A stretch of DNA of 64,000 bases from assembly GCA_016787225.1 (NCBI GenBank), contig JAEUUY010000026.1, forward strand, positions 1 through 64,000, read 5' to 3'. The stretch comes from Chitinophagales bacterium (GTDB taxonomy: Bacteria; Bacteroidota; Bacteroidia; Chitinophagales; JADJOU01). Every line of letters starts with the position of its first letter. The first letter of the stretch is position 1. Below the pieces are notes generated by a model. It made no database searches. It saw only the letters and a list, made by a program, of their open reading frames with translations, and was not told the DNA's origin. Both the position numbers and the translations under genes were made by a program. This document shows positions 51,296-59,299 of this stretch, one piece after another.

Positions 51296-52684
51296 CTATG
51301 TAATCATACTTTTCAACTCTTCTACAAACCTAGACGCCAATTGGTCCGCTTTTTTTGCGGTTTCTGCTTCTGAATAGATACGAATAATAGGCTCGGTGTT
51401 AGACTTACGTAGATGTACCCACCCATCTGTGAAGTCTATTTTTAGACCATCTACCGTGTTACATTGCTCTATATCTTTATATTTGGCATGCATTCCAGCA
51501 ATGAGTCCATCAACGTTAATATTAGGATTAAGCTCAATTTTATTTTTAGCCATCTCAAACTGTGGCAAACCTGCTTTGATGGCAGACATTTTTTGGTTTT
51601 TCTGCGCATAATAGCTGAGGAATAGTCCTATGCCCATGAGTGCATCCCTCCCATAGTGGGAATGTGGGAAAATAACGCCTCCATTGCCTTCTCCTCCAAT
51701 AATTGCTTTCACTTCTTTCATCTTCGCAACTACATTTACCTCCCCTACAGCGGAGGCATGGTATTGACCACCATGTTTTTTGGTTATCTCTCGCAGGGCA
51801 CGTGTCGAAGAAAGATTGGAAACAGTATTCCCTTTTTCTTTAGACAAAATATAATCTGCTACAGCTACTAGGGTGTATTCTTCTCCGAAAAGGCTACCAT
51901 CTTCATTGACAAAGCAAAGTCTATCTACATCAGGATCTACTACTATTCCTAGATCTGCTTTTTCTGACACTACCGATTCACAGATTTGTTTGAGATGAGG
52001 TGCTAATGGCTCTGGATTGTGTGCAAAATTTCCAGAAGTATCACCGTTGAGTAGGATAATGTCCTCTACCCCTAATGCTTTTAATAGCAATGGGACAGCT
52101 ATACTACCACTACTATTGATACCATCTACCACTACTTTTATTTTCTTTCCTTTTATCGCTTGTGTATCTGTCCATTTAGAATCCGCTATCTCAGCTATGT
52201 GCCAATTTAGAATGGTATCGTCTGAGGTAATTTTACCGAGTTCATCAACTTTTGAAAAGTCAATATTTTCAAGCTCTAGAGCCATATCTATGACTTTTTG
52301 ACCTTCGGCAGCGGAGATAAACTCGCCTACATCATTGAGAAGCTTGAGCGCGTTCCACTCCTTTGGATTATGACTAGCTGTGAGAATAATTCCACCTTGC
52401 GCATTTAACTTTTTTACCGCTTTTTCTACAGTGGGGGTAGTAGAAAGTCCCAGATTTACTATATCGATACCTAAACCAATTAATGACCCTGAAACTATAT
52501 TGTAGACCATTTCTCCTGATATACGTGCATCTCTACCGATGACGATTTTTGGTCTTGAATATTTAGATTTAACTAATTGACCATAGGCCAAGGCATAACG
52601 CTGAATATCTAGTGGAGATAAGCCTTCTCCATGTTTTCCTCCTATGGTACCTCTAATTCCAGAAATAGATGCTATTAAAGACAT
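51296..52684 (-). CDS. glmM: Phosphoglucosamine mutase
   Basis: A 462-residue alpha-D-phosphohexomutase. The phosphoserine is Ser104 in TASHNPKEWNALKL, the metal loop is DPDVDRL (about 250-256), the sugar-binding loop is GGEGNGGVIFP, and the C-terminal phosphate loop is RKSNTEPIIRIY. GlmM converts glucosamine-6-phosphate to the 1-phosphate. The presence of glmS and cell-wall genes nearby favours GlmM over phosphomannomutase, but Bacteroidota members of this group can be hard to tell apart. The gene has a short AT-rich upstream spacer with direct repeats of AAGTTTTAAGT. Confidence 0.9.
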   Translation of the reverse strand: MSLIASISGIRGTIGGKHGEGLSPLDIQRYALAYGQLVKSKYSRPKIVIGRDARISGEMVYNIVSGSLIGLGIDIVNLGLSTTPTVEKAVKKLNAQGGIILTASHNPKEWNALKLLNDVGEFISAAEGQKVIDMALELENIDFSKVDELGKITSDDTILNWHIAEIADSKWTDTQAIKGKKIKVVVDGINSSGSIAVPLLLKALGVEDIILLNGDTSGNFAHNPEPLAPHLKQICESVVSEKADLGIVVDPDVDRLCFVNEDGSLFGEEYTLVAVADYILSKEKGNTVSNLSSTRALREITKKHGGQYHASAVGEVNVVAKMKEVKAIIGGEGNGGVIFPHSHYGRDALMGIGLFLSYYAQKNQKMSAIKAGLPQFEMAKNKIELNPNINVDGLIAGMHAKYKDIEQCNTVDGLKIDFTDGWVHLRKSNTEPIIRIYSEAETAKKADQLASRFVEELKSMIT

Positions 52685-52743
52685 TTACTAGTTTTAAGTT
52701 TTAAGTGATAAGTTTTAAGTCCATAATTACTAGTTATTCACTA

Positions 52744-53313
52744 TTAGTTATGAAGTTGCTTCTTCCAATTTTCTATCAATTTCAAGCCTTGCGGAGTGCC
52801 TACAGACTCAGGATGGAATTGAATACCATATATATTATGCCTTTTGTGTCTTACAGCCATAATCTCTCCAGCCTCGTCTCTGGCTATCACATGCAGTTCT
52901 GATTCTTTTTTATCTTGTAAAGCTAGACTATTATAACGCATGACCATCAAATTTTCGGTGTCAATATTATGAAAAATAGCATCATCTCTATTAGAAATTT
53001 TTACTGATATTCCATGTATAGGATTATGAGATTGAACTAAGGTATGTCCATAATACATACCGATGGCCTGATGACCTAAACAAATACCCAATATAGGCTT
53101 GTATCCAGCGAATTTTTCAATAATTCCAAACAATACAGGAACATCAACAGGAGAATTGGGACCTGGAGACAAGACTATAGTATCATAGACTAGTATTTTA
53201 TCTAATATAATATCCCGACAATTAATTACATCCACAACAAGACCGCATTGCTTTAAATAGTCGTAAATATTTAGTGTATAAGAATCGTCGCAATCTAAGA
53301 GCAGAGCATTCAT
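52744..53313 (-). CDS. Anthranilate/aminodeoxychorismate synthase glutamine amidotransferase (TrpG/PabA)
   Basis: A 189-residue class I glutamine amidotransferase that supplies ammonia to a chorismate-using partner. The triad is Cys78 (ILGICLGHQAIG), His167 and Glu169 (IQFHPESVGTP). LSPGPNSP near residue 48 is also typical. TrpG and PabA cannot be separated by sequence alone. No trpE or pabB is adjacent, so it may serve both pathways or belong to folate synthesis. It stands alone between glmM and the peroxidase gene. Confidence 0.9.
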   Translation of the reverse strand: MNALLLDCDDSYTLNIYDYLKQCGLVVDVINCRDIILDKILVYDTIVLSPGPNSPVDVPVLFGIIEKFAGYKPILGICLGHQAIGMYYGHTLVQSHNPIHGISVKISNRDDAIFHNIDTENLMVMRYNSLALQDKKESELHVIARDEAGEIMAVRHKRHNIYGIQFHPESVGTPQGLKLIENWKKQLHN

Positions 53314-53414
53314 ATATTGGTAGTCTGGAATAAGACTATTGTAGTTAGTTGAGGAGTTAGAAATTCGAAATTAACTTTACTTTGCAGTATATTACTGACC
53401 ACTGGCAACTGTTT

Positions 53415-54491
53415 TTACTTAAACGGATCACTAAAGCTCGTATCGCTGATAAATGCTGGATCATCAAAAGCAAGCAAATAAGCCTTTAGGCGTGCAATTC
53501 TATCTGGAGTTAGCTGGATACCACCTTGATTGGCCTTTTTCATATTAGGGTCTATTGAGAAATTGTTTTTTACACCAGAATTATAATGGGTCAAAACAGC
53601 ATCTAGATTGGCAAGGCGTCCATCATGCATAAAAGGTTTAGAATAAGATAAATTTCTCAAAGCTCCAGTTTTAAATTTACCAACATCTGGACCAGAAACA
53701 CCCGTCACAAATCCCAATCCTGGGTCCTTAAATAATCCAGGACTCATATAAGGGTCTAGTCCATTATTATGAAACAAATTGTCTGTCATCAAAGGTTGAC
53801 CGGTGATATCCCCATGACAATGAAAGCAATCGCCTTCTTCTGTTTCAAAGATATTTCTTCCTTCAATTTCTGCTGCTGTTAGATACTTATTGGGATTCCC
53901 TTCAATTTTACCTTTATCTACTCTAGATGAACCAGAGACCATAGTCCGAATGAAACTTGCCAAAGCTTTTTCAACCATATCATCGGTAGGTTCTGTAGAA
54001 CTAAATGCAACATTAAAGGCATCCTTGTATCTCTGCTCTGGCATGAGTCTCGTTTTGACAAAATCAATGTTAAATTTTTGTTCTCCTTTCAAGGCATCTT
54101 TTACAGTAGCCTCTAGAGTTTTAGTGCGTCCATCCCAGAAAAATTCTTTAGTAAAAGCTAAATTAAAAAGCACCGAACTATTTCTTGTAGTCATATCTCC
54201 ATGAACCTTCATATCCAAAGCTTTATCAGAACCAAAGGCAAATTCTTGTTTATGACAATTAGCACAGGCAATTTTTAAATCTTCTGAAATTCTTTTTTCA
54301 TAAAACAACATTCGACCCAATTTTACTTTGGCTTCAGTTAACGGATTATCTGCAGGAATAGATGCTGGCGGAAAATGACTAGGCACTTTAAGCACAAAAG
54401 GCTTTGTAGTATTCCCACCTGAATTTTCTGAGCTACAGCCTACTTGTAGAGCGATTACACTTAGAACAGAAACGAAATATACTATTCTCAT
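53415..54491 (-). CDS. Dihaem cytochrome c peroxidase (MauG/CcpA family) lipoprotein
   Basis: A 358-residue protein with a lipoprotein signal (LQVGCSS, Cys19). Two c-type haem sites are visible: Cys76-Ala-Asn-Cys79-His80 and Cys222-Phe-His-Cys225-His226. The peroxidase-family landmarks LGRMLFYEKRISED and FMHDGRLANLDAVLTHYN are present. Such enzymes reduce hydrogen peroxide with electrons from small cytochromes in the periplasm; MauG-like oxidation of other substrates is the alternative. A TATATTTG box lies 21 bases upstream. Confidence 0.93.
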   Translation of the reverse strand: MRIVYFVSVLSVIALQVGCSSENSGGNTTKPFVLKVPSHFPPASIPADNPLTEAKVKLGRMLFYEKRISEDLKIACANCHKQEFAFGSDKALDMKVHGDMTTRNSSVLFNLAFTKEFFWDGRTKTLEATVKDALKGEQKFNIDFVKTRLMPEQRYKDAFNVAFSSTEPTDDMVEKALASFIRTMVSGSSRVDKGKIEGNPNKYLTAAEIEGRNIFETEEGDCFHCHGDITGQPLMTDNLFHNNGLDPYMSPGLFKDPGLGFVTGVSGPDVGKFKTGALRNLSYSKPFMHDGRLANLDAVLTHYNSGVKNNFSIDPNMKKANQGGIQLTPDRIARLKAYLLAFDDPAFISDTSFSDPFK

Positions 54492-54511
54492 AACATTGAA
54501 TTTAGCCTTAC

Positions 54512-54519
54512 AAATATAC
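54512..54519 (-). promoter_or_regulatory. -7 box upstream of the dihaem peroxidase
   Basis: The minus strand reads TATATTTG, 21 bases before the start at 54491. Confidence 0.5.
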
Positions 54520-54548
54520 GAAATTGGATATAATGTGTTTGTGAATAT

Positions 54549-55433
54549 TTACACCTTTTTACAAAAAGATTTAAAACCTTGCCGACCCTGCAGGCCGCCG
54601 GTATGCACAGCTACTACTCTATCTTCAGGCGAGAATTTACCAAGTTTTATATCCTGAAAAATTCCATACATCATCTTACTTGTATAAATAGGGTCTAAGG
54701 GAATGTTATATTCTTCTTCAAAATTTTGAATGAAACTCCATAAATCATTGGACATTTTCGCAAATCCCCCAAATGTATAATCATAACAAATATTACCTCG
54801 TACTTTTAAAGAATAATCTAAAGTCGCTGCATAACCTAGTAGTTTTTGTTCTGGATTTAGATAAGTCTGGAGTCCTAGATAGGTGCCGAAAGTACCTACA
54901 GGTGTGCAAACCAAATCAAAATCTTGCAACCCATTTTTCACCAATGACTCAAACCCCTCATGCGTCCATTCATTAGTGCCTCCTTCAGGTATAAAATAAG
55001 AATTGGGATAAATACGCATTAATTCACCTAGAACTTCATCGAAACTATTTCTCAATATCTCTCTCGGATAAAAATGAAGCTGAACACCTTTTTCTTTTAA
55101 ATGTTTGAGAGTATAACCATACTCTTTTGGTTCATGTCCTTTTATGATAGCGACTAAATTTTTAGCAATTAACTCTGGCAAATACCCACAGGCATATAAG
55201 TAATTAGAATAATTCCCACCTACGGTGATAATATTTTGTATGTCGGTATCTTTAATTCTTTGCAAAGTACCATATAGTTTACGAATTTTATTCCCGCTAA
55301 ATTTAGTATGATTCAGATAATCAAGATAGAAAAATAAATTTGTGGTAGGTAATCCAAACTTAGTTACATCAATAGTTTTTAAAAGGTTAGTATCATAACT
55401 CAAAGAAGCAACAAATTGGTTCCAAAGTCTCAT
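54549..55433 (-). CDS. 1-aminocyclopropane-1-carboxylate deaminase / D-cysteine desulfhydrase-like PLP enzyme
   Basis: A 294-residue fold-type II PLP enzyme. The cofactor lysine is Lys49 in KFSGNKIRKLYG, followed by the TVGGNYSNYLYACGY loop that cradles the substrate carboxylate and PEGGTNEWTHEGFESL for the phosphate region. Bacteroidota proteins of this group are annotated as ACC deaminase or D-cysteine desulfhydrase, and the sequence does not decide between these. It starts at ATG 55433 and has a TACCTTTG box 16 bases upstream, divergent from topA. Confidence 0.87.
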   Translation of the reverse strand: MRLWNQFVASLSYDTNLLKTIDVTKFGLPTTNLFFYLDYLNHTKFSGNKIRKLYGTLQRIKDTDIQNIITVGGNYSNYLYACGYLPELIAKNLVAIIKGHEPKEYGYTLKHLKEKGVQLHFYPREILRNSFDEVLGELMRIYPNSYFIPEGGTNEWTHEGFESLVKNGLQDFDLVCTPVGTFGTYLGLQTYLNPEQKLLGYAATLDYSLKVRGNICYDYTFGGFAKMSNDLWSFIQNFEEEYNIPLDPIYTSKMMYGIFQDIKLGKFSPEDRVVAVHTGGLQGRQGFKSFCKKV

Positions 55434-55448
55434 TAATTAAAAAAAAGT

Positions 55449-55456
55449 CAAAGGTA
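55449..55456 (-). promoter_or_regulatory. -7 box upstream of the ACC-deaminase-like gene
   Basis: The minus strand reads TACCTTTG, 16 bases before the start at 55433. Confidence 0.4.
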
Positions 55457-55471
55457 AGATGGTTTTCTATA

Positions 55472-55479
55472 TAGTTTTG
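55472..55479 (+). promoter_or_regulatory. -7 box upstream of topA
   Basis: TAGTTTTG followed by C lies 33 bases before the topA start at 55512. Confidence 0.4.
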
Positions 55480-55511
55480 CAATTTTTAAACCCGAACCTA
55501 AAGGATAAGGT

Positions 55512-57899
55512 ATGCCAAAAAATTTATTAATCGTAGAGTCACCTGCCAAAGCAAAAACTATTACTAAATACTTAGGTGGCAATTTCATAGTGGCATCAAG
55601 TTATGGTCATATTAGAGACTTACCCAAAAACAACCGAGCTATAGATATCGAAAATGGATTTGTACCGAGTTATGAAGTTTCAAAAGAAAAAGAAAAAGTC
55701 GTAGCAGAACTAAAAAAGCTTAAAAAAGAAGTTAAAGAAGTCTATCTAGCAACGGATGAAGACCGAGAAGGTGAAGCGATTTCATGGCATTTATGTGAAG
55801 TTTTAAAACTAGACCCAAAGACAACTAAAAGGGTCACCTATTCAGAAATTACAGAATCTGCTATTAAAAAAGCTATAGCTAGTCCTAGAAACATAAATAT
55901 GAATCTAGTCAATGCACAGCAAGCTAGAAGGGTATTAGACAGAATTGTTGGCTTTGAGATTTCTCCCATTCTATGGAGAAAGGTAAGACCCAACTTAAGT
56001 GCAGGCCGCGTTCAGTCGGTGGCTGTAAGACTTATTGTGGAGCGTGAACGAGAAATACAACAGTTTCAGGCAAAGATGTATTATAAAGTAGCTGCACTAT
56101 TTGACGAAAAAGATATAGAAGGGAAACCAGTCAAAGTAAAGGCAGAAAGTTCTAAAGATTTGTCAAGTGATGCTGAAGCTAAAAAAGTAACTGAGAGCTT
56201 TGTAGGAGCGAAATTCAGTATTTCGAAAATTGAAAAAAAGGCTGGCAAAAAATCTCCTGTAGCGCCATTCACTACATCCACCTTGCAACAGGAGGCTTCC
56301 AAAAAAATGGGGTACTCCGTAGCTAAAACCATGCAGGTGGCGCAGCGACTATACGAAGCAGGGCATATAACCTATATGAGAACAGACTCGGTAAATTTGA
56401 GCGATACTGCTATAGCTGACGCTCAAAAAGCTATCGAAAAATTTTATGGAAAGAACTACCATAAAATGAGAAAATATACTAGTAAAATAGCAAATGCCCA
56501 GGAAGCACATGAAGCCATAAGACCAACAAGTTTTGCCAAAAACAATATAGATGCAGACTCAGATGAGATTAAACTATATGATTTAATATGGAAAAGAGCG
56601 ATCGCTTCGCAAATGAGCGATGCTGCAATTGAAAACACTATTGTCACCATTGGTAATGATAAAAATCAAATAGATCTCACAGCCAAACAAGAGGTTGTGA
56701 CATTCGAAGGATTTTTAAAAGCCTACATGATAGAAAAAGATGAGGATGATGAGGAAAATAGTGGTGGATTTCTACCTCCTATGAAAGAAGGTCAAGCTAT
56801 GATGCTTAATAATCTTACCGCCACCCAGAAATTCACAAAACACCCCGCAAGATATAATGAAGCTAGCTTAGTAAAAAAACTAGAAGAGCTAGGTATTGGT
56901 CGTCCATCTACCTATGCGCCTACCATTTCTACTATACAGAATAGAGAGTATGTTCTAAAGGATTATAGAGATGGTAAAAAGCTTGATTTTCAAGTATATA
57001 AATTAGAAAAAGATAAGGTGAGTTTGGTGACAGAATCTATGATAACTGGGGCAGAAAAGGCCAAGCTTTTTCCTACCGATATAGGTATGTTGGTGACCGA
57101 TTTTCTAAAAATTCACTTTGAAAAAGTGATCGATTACAAATTTACAGCTAATATGGAGGAGGATTTCGATGAAATCTCCAATGGTAAGATAGAATGGCAA
57201 AAAATGCTTGAGCGATTTTATAAACCATTCCATGAAGAGGTGGAAACCACCTTAGAAACAGCTGAGCGTGTATCTGGTGAACGCAGTCTAGGTAACCATC
57301 CAGATTCCAAAGAACCTATGATAGCGCGGATGGGAAGGTTTGGACCCATGGTACAAATCGGTGTAACTGATGAAAATAATCCGGACTATAAACCTCGATA
57401 CGCTAGACTGAGAAAAGACCAAAGTATAGAAACTATCACGATGGAGCAAGCTCTGGATCTATTCAAACTTCCAAGAATTCTAGGAGAATTTGAAGGCAAA
57501 GAACTCAAAGTCAATGTAGGTCGTTTTGGTCCTTATGTTCAGCAAGGCAGCACCTTTACATCTCTTAAAAAGGAAGATGATGTCATGTCTATTGACCTAG
57601 AAACCGCTATTCAACGAATCATATATAAACGCGAATCAGACGCTAAAAAACTAATACTTGATTTTACTGAAGAAGGCATTCAAGTGCTTCAAGGGCGCTG
57701 GGGGCCATTTATTAAACAAGGAAAAGAGAATTACCGTATACCGAAAGGAGTAGAAGCTGAGAAATTAACCCTTGAGGTGATTCAGAAAATAATTAAAGGA
57801 GAGTTTAAAACAGAAGCTATCAAAACTTCTAAGAAAACAGCTAAAGCGACTGCTAAAAAAACAGCAAAGAAAACTGCTAAAACGACTAAAAAGAAGTAA
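55512..57899 (+). CDS. topA: DNA topoisomerase I
   Basis: A 795-residue type IA topoisomerase that relaxes negative supercoils. The Toprim domain opens with LLIVESPAKAKTI and carries the DEDREGEAISWHL metal motif (about 79-91). The catalytic tyrosine is Tyr288 in YMRTDSVNLS. Near the C-terminus, instead of clear zinc ribbons, repeated GRFGPYVQ/GRWGPFIKQG segments form the topo C-terminal repeats (about 600-760), followed by a Lys/Ala/Thr-rich tail (KKTAKATAKKTAKK type) that likely binds DNA. The gene is separate from its neighbours, and a strong inverted repeat follows its stop. Confidence 0.97.
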   Translation: MPKNLLIVESPAKAKTITKYLGGNFIVASSYGHIRDLPKNNRAIDIENGFVPSYEVSKEKEKVVAELKKLKKEVKEVYLATDEDREGEAISWHLCEVLKLDPKTTKRVTYSEITESAIKKAIASPRNINMNLVNAQQARRVLDRIVGFEISPILWRKVRPNLSAGRVQSVAVRLIVEREREIQQFQAKMYYKVAALFDEKDIEGKPVKVKAESSKDLSSDAEAKKVTESFVGAKFSISKIEKKAGKKSPVAPFTTSTLQQEASKKMGYSVAKTMQVAQRLYEAGHITYMRTDSVNLSDTAIADAQKAIEKFYGKNYHKMRKYTSKIANAQEAHEAIRPTSFAKNNIDADSDEIKLYDLIWKRAIASQMSDAAIENTIVTIGNDKNQIDLTAKQEVVTFEGFLKAYMIEKDEDDEENSGGFLPPMKEGQAMMLNNLTATQKFTKHPARYNEASLVKKLEELGIGRPSTYAPTISTIQNREYVLKDYRDGKKLDFQVYKLEKDKVSLVTESMITGAEKAKLFPTDIGMLVTDFLKIHFEKVIDYKFTANMEEDFDEISNGKIEWQKMLERFYKPFHEEVETTLETAERVSGERSLGNHPDSKEPMIARMGRFGPMVQIGVTDENNPDYKPRYARLRKDQSIETITMEQALDLFKLPRILGEFEGKELKVNVGRFGPYVQQGSTFTSLKKEDDVMSIDLETAIQRIIYKRESDAKKLILDFTEEGIQVLQGRWGPFIKQGKENYRIPKGVEAEKLTLEVIQKIIKGEFKTEAIKTSKKTAKATAKKTAKKTAKTTKKK

Positions 57900-57909
57900 T
57901 ACCAATCAT

Positions 57910-57941
57910 ACATATAAAATAGTTCAATGTATTTTATATGT
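57910..57941. terminator. Hairpin between convergent topA and DUF4440 genes
   Basis: A perfect 12-bp stem has arms ACATATAAAATA (57910-57921) and TATTTTATATGT (57930-57941) around an 8-base loop, 11 bases after the topA stop. The stem is AT-only and has no clear U-tract, so it is a candidate bidirectional terminator rather than a canonical one. The rest of the 57942-58066 spacer shows no gene. Confidence 0.5.
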
Positions 57942-58066
57942 TTAGAGTGGTAAATGCCGTTGTGAATTGTGTTTAGTCCATTGGAGCGTGGCATAAAATT
58001 GGACTATTACAGAGTTCCAAACGGTATAAATCGGTTTGTTTAGAAGGTGCCATATATTCTAGCTTC

Positions 58067-58489
58067 CTACAATTTGGTAGACTGCCAATAAAACAGTTGA
58101 AATCTCTTCTTATATCTTTTATAGAATGAGGTAAATGCCAATTTTATTTGAAATGACTGACCTTCATAAAGTCCATCAACTAATACTATTCCTTTAAAAG
58201 CAAGCTTTTCTTGATTTCTGAAAATAAGACTTCTATTGATAAATTTAAATTTTTGATACACAATTTTTCCGCTTGTCATTGATTGAATAATATTTTTTTT
58301 GGATTCCTCCAGTCCATTGGAATGGATATAAGTCAAGGAATCATGCAAAATTTGTTTAAGAGAAGAAGTATCTCTATCTACTAAAAGTTCAAATCTCTTG
58401 GCATCTAGGTTAAAATTTTGACCTTTAACTTGTAGATTTAACAGAATAAAACAAAAGCAAAGTAAAAGTGAATTCAATATTTCAAACAA
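58067..58489 (-). CDS. Exported DUF4440/SnoaL-like (NTF2-fold) protein
   Basis: A 140-residue protein with a signal peptide (hydrophobic residues 5-18, cleavage near VKGQ). The mature part has RFELLVDRDTSSLKQIL, SLTYIHSNG and SKKNIIQSMTSGKIVYQKFKF in the order of DUF4440 domains, an NTF2-like fold with a small ligand pocket. Function unknown. It is divergent from the AMP nucleosidase gene, with about 30 bases between starts, and converges on topA. Confidence 0.8.
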   Translation of the reverse strand: MFEILNSLLLCFCFILLNLQVKGQNFNLDAKRFELLVDRDTSSLKQILHDSLTYIHSNGLEESKKNIIQSMTSGKIVYQKFKFINRSLIFRNQEKLAFKGIVLVDGLYEGQSFQIKLAFTSFYKRYKKRFQLFYWQSTKL

Positions 58490-58495
58490 TTAATT

Positions 58496-58503
58496 TATAT
58501 TTG
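58496..58503 (+). promoter_or_regulatory. -7 box upstream of AMP nucleosidase
   Basis: TATATTTG followed by C lies 16 bases before the ATG at 58519, a perfect match to TAnnTTTGC. Confidence 0.55.
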
Positions 58504-58518
58504 CAAAAATAGAAGAGA

Positions 58519-59289
58519 ATGAATTCTAAAGAAGAGATAGTTAATAATTGGCTTCCGAGATATACTGGGGTTCCATTAGAAAATTTTGGAGAGTATATCC
58601 TGCTTACCAATTTTATTGGCTATGTCGAGCTTTTTGCCGACAAGTTTCAGGTTGAGGTTTTAGGAAAACAACGTCCTATGCAGACAGCCACAGCGGAGAA
58701 TATCACGATTATCAACTTCGGAATGGGCAGTCCTAATGCTGCTACCGTTATGGATTTATTAAAAGCTATAAATCCTAAAGCCTGTTTATTTTTAGGGAAA
58801 TGTGGTGCATTGAAATCAAAATTTAATATTGGTGATCTCATTTTACCTATAGCTGCAGTAAGGGGTGAAGGTACGTCAAATGACTACTTCCCTTCCGAAT
58901 TGCCAGCTTTACCAGCTTTCGCACTTCAAAAAGCAATATCTACAACGATTCGAGATTTTGATAAAGATTATTGGACTGGCGCTGTCTATACGACGAATCG
59001 CAGAGTATGGGAACATGATCAGGAATTTAAAGATTATTTGACAAAATTAAGAGTGGAAGCTATCGATATGGAAACAGCTACTATATTTACGGTAGGGCAT
59101 TATAATAAAATACGCACAGGAGCACTATTATTAGTGAGCGATAAACCTATGGAACCCGATGGTGTAAAAACTGAGAAAAGTGATACAAGTGTAACAGCTA
59201 ATTTTGTAGATAGTCATATACAAATAGGAATTGAATCTTTAAAACAGCTCATTAATAATGGGCAAACTATTAGACATTTGAAATTTTAA
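58519..59289 (+). CDS. amn: AMP nucleosidase (short form)
   Basis: A 256-residue phosphorylase-fold enzyme splitting AMP into adenine and ribose-5-phosphate. Segments supporting this are INFGMGSPNAATVMDLL, LFLGKCGALKSKFNIGDLI and the substrate-binding VEAIDMETATIF with Glu and Asp residues, then LLVSDKPMEPDGVKTEKSD. It lacks the N-terminal domain of E. coli Amn, as is usual for the short Bacteroidota form. The gene precedes the YfhO gene by 10 bases, and the two may be co-transcribed without a known link. Confidence 0.93.
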   Translation: MNSKEEIVNNWLPRYTGVPLENFGEYILLTNFIGYVELFADKFQVEVLGKQRPMQTATAENITIINFGMGSPNAATVMDLLKAINPKACLFLGKCGALKSKFNIGDLILPIAAVRGEGTSNDYFPSELPALPAFALQKAISTTIRDFDKDYWTGAVYTTNRRVWEHDQEFKDYLTKLRVEAIDMETATIFTVGHYNKIRTGALLLVSDKPMEPDGVKTEKSDTSVTANFVDSHIQIGIESLKQLINNGQTIRHLKF

Positions 59290-59299
59290 TCAACAACTA

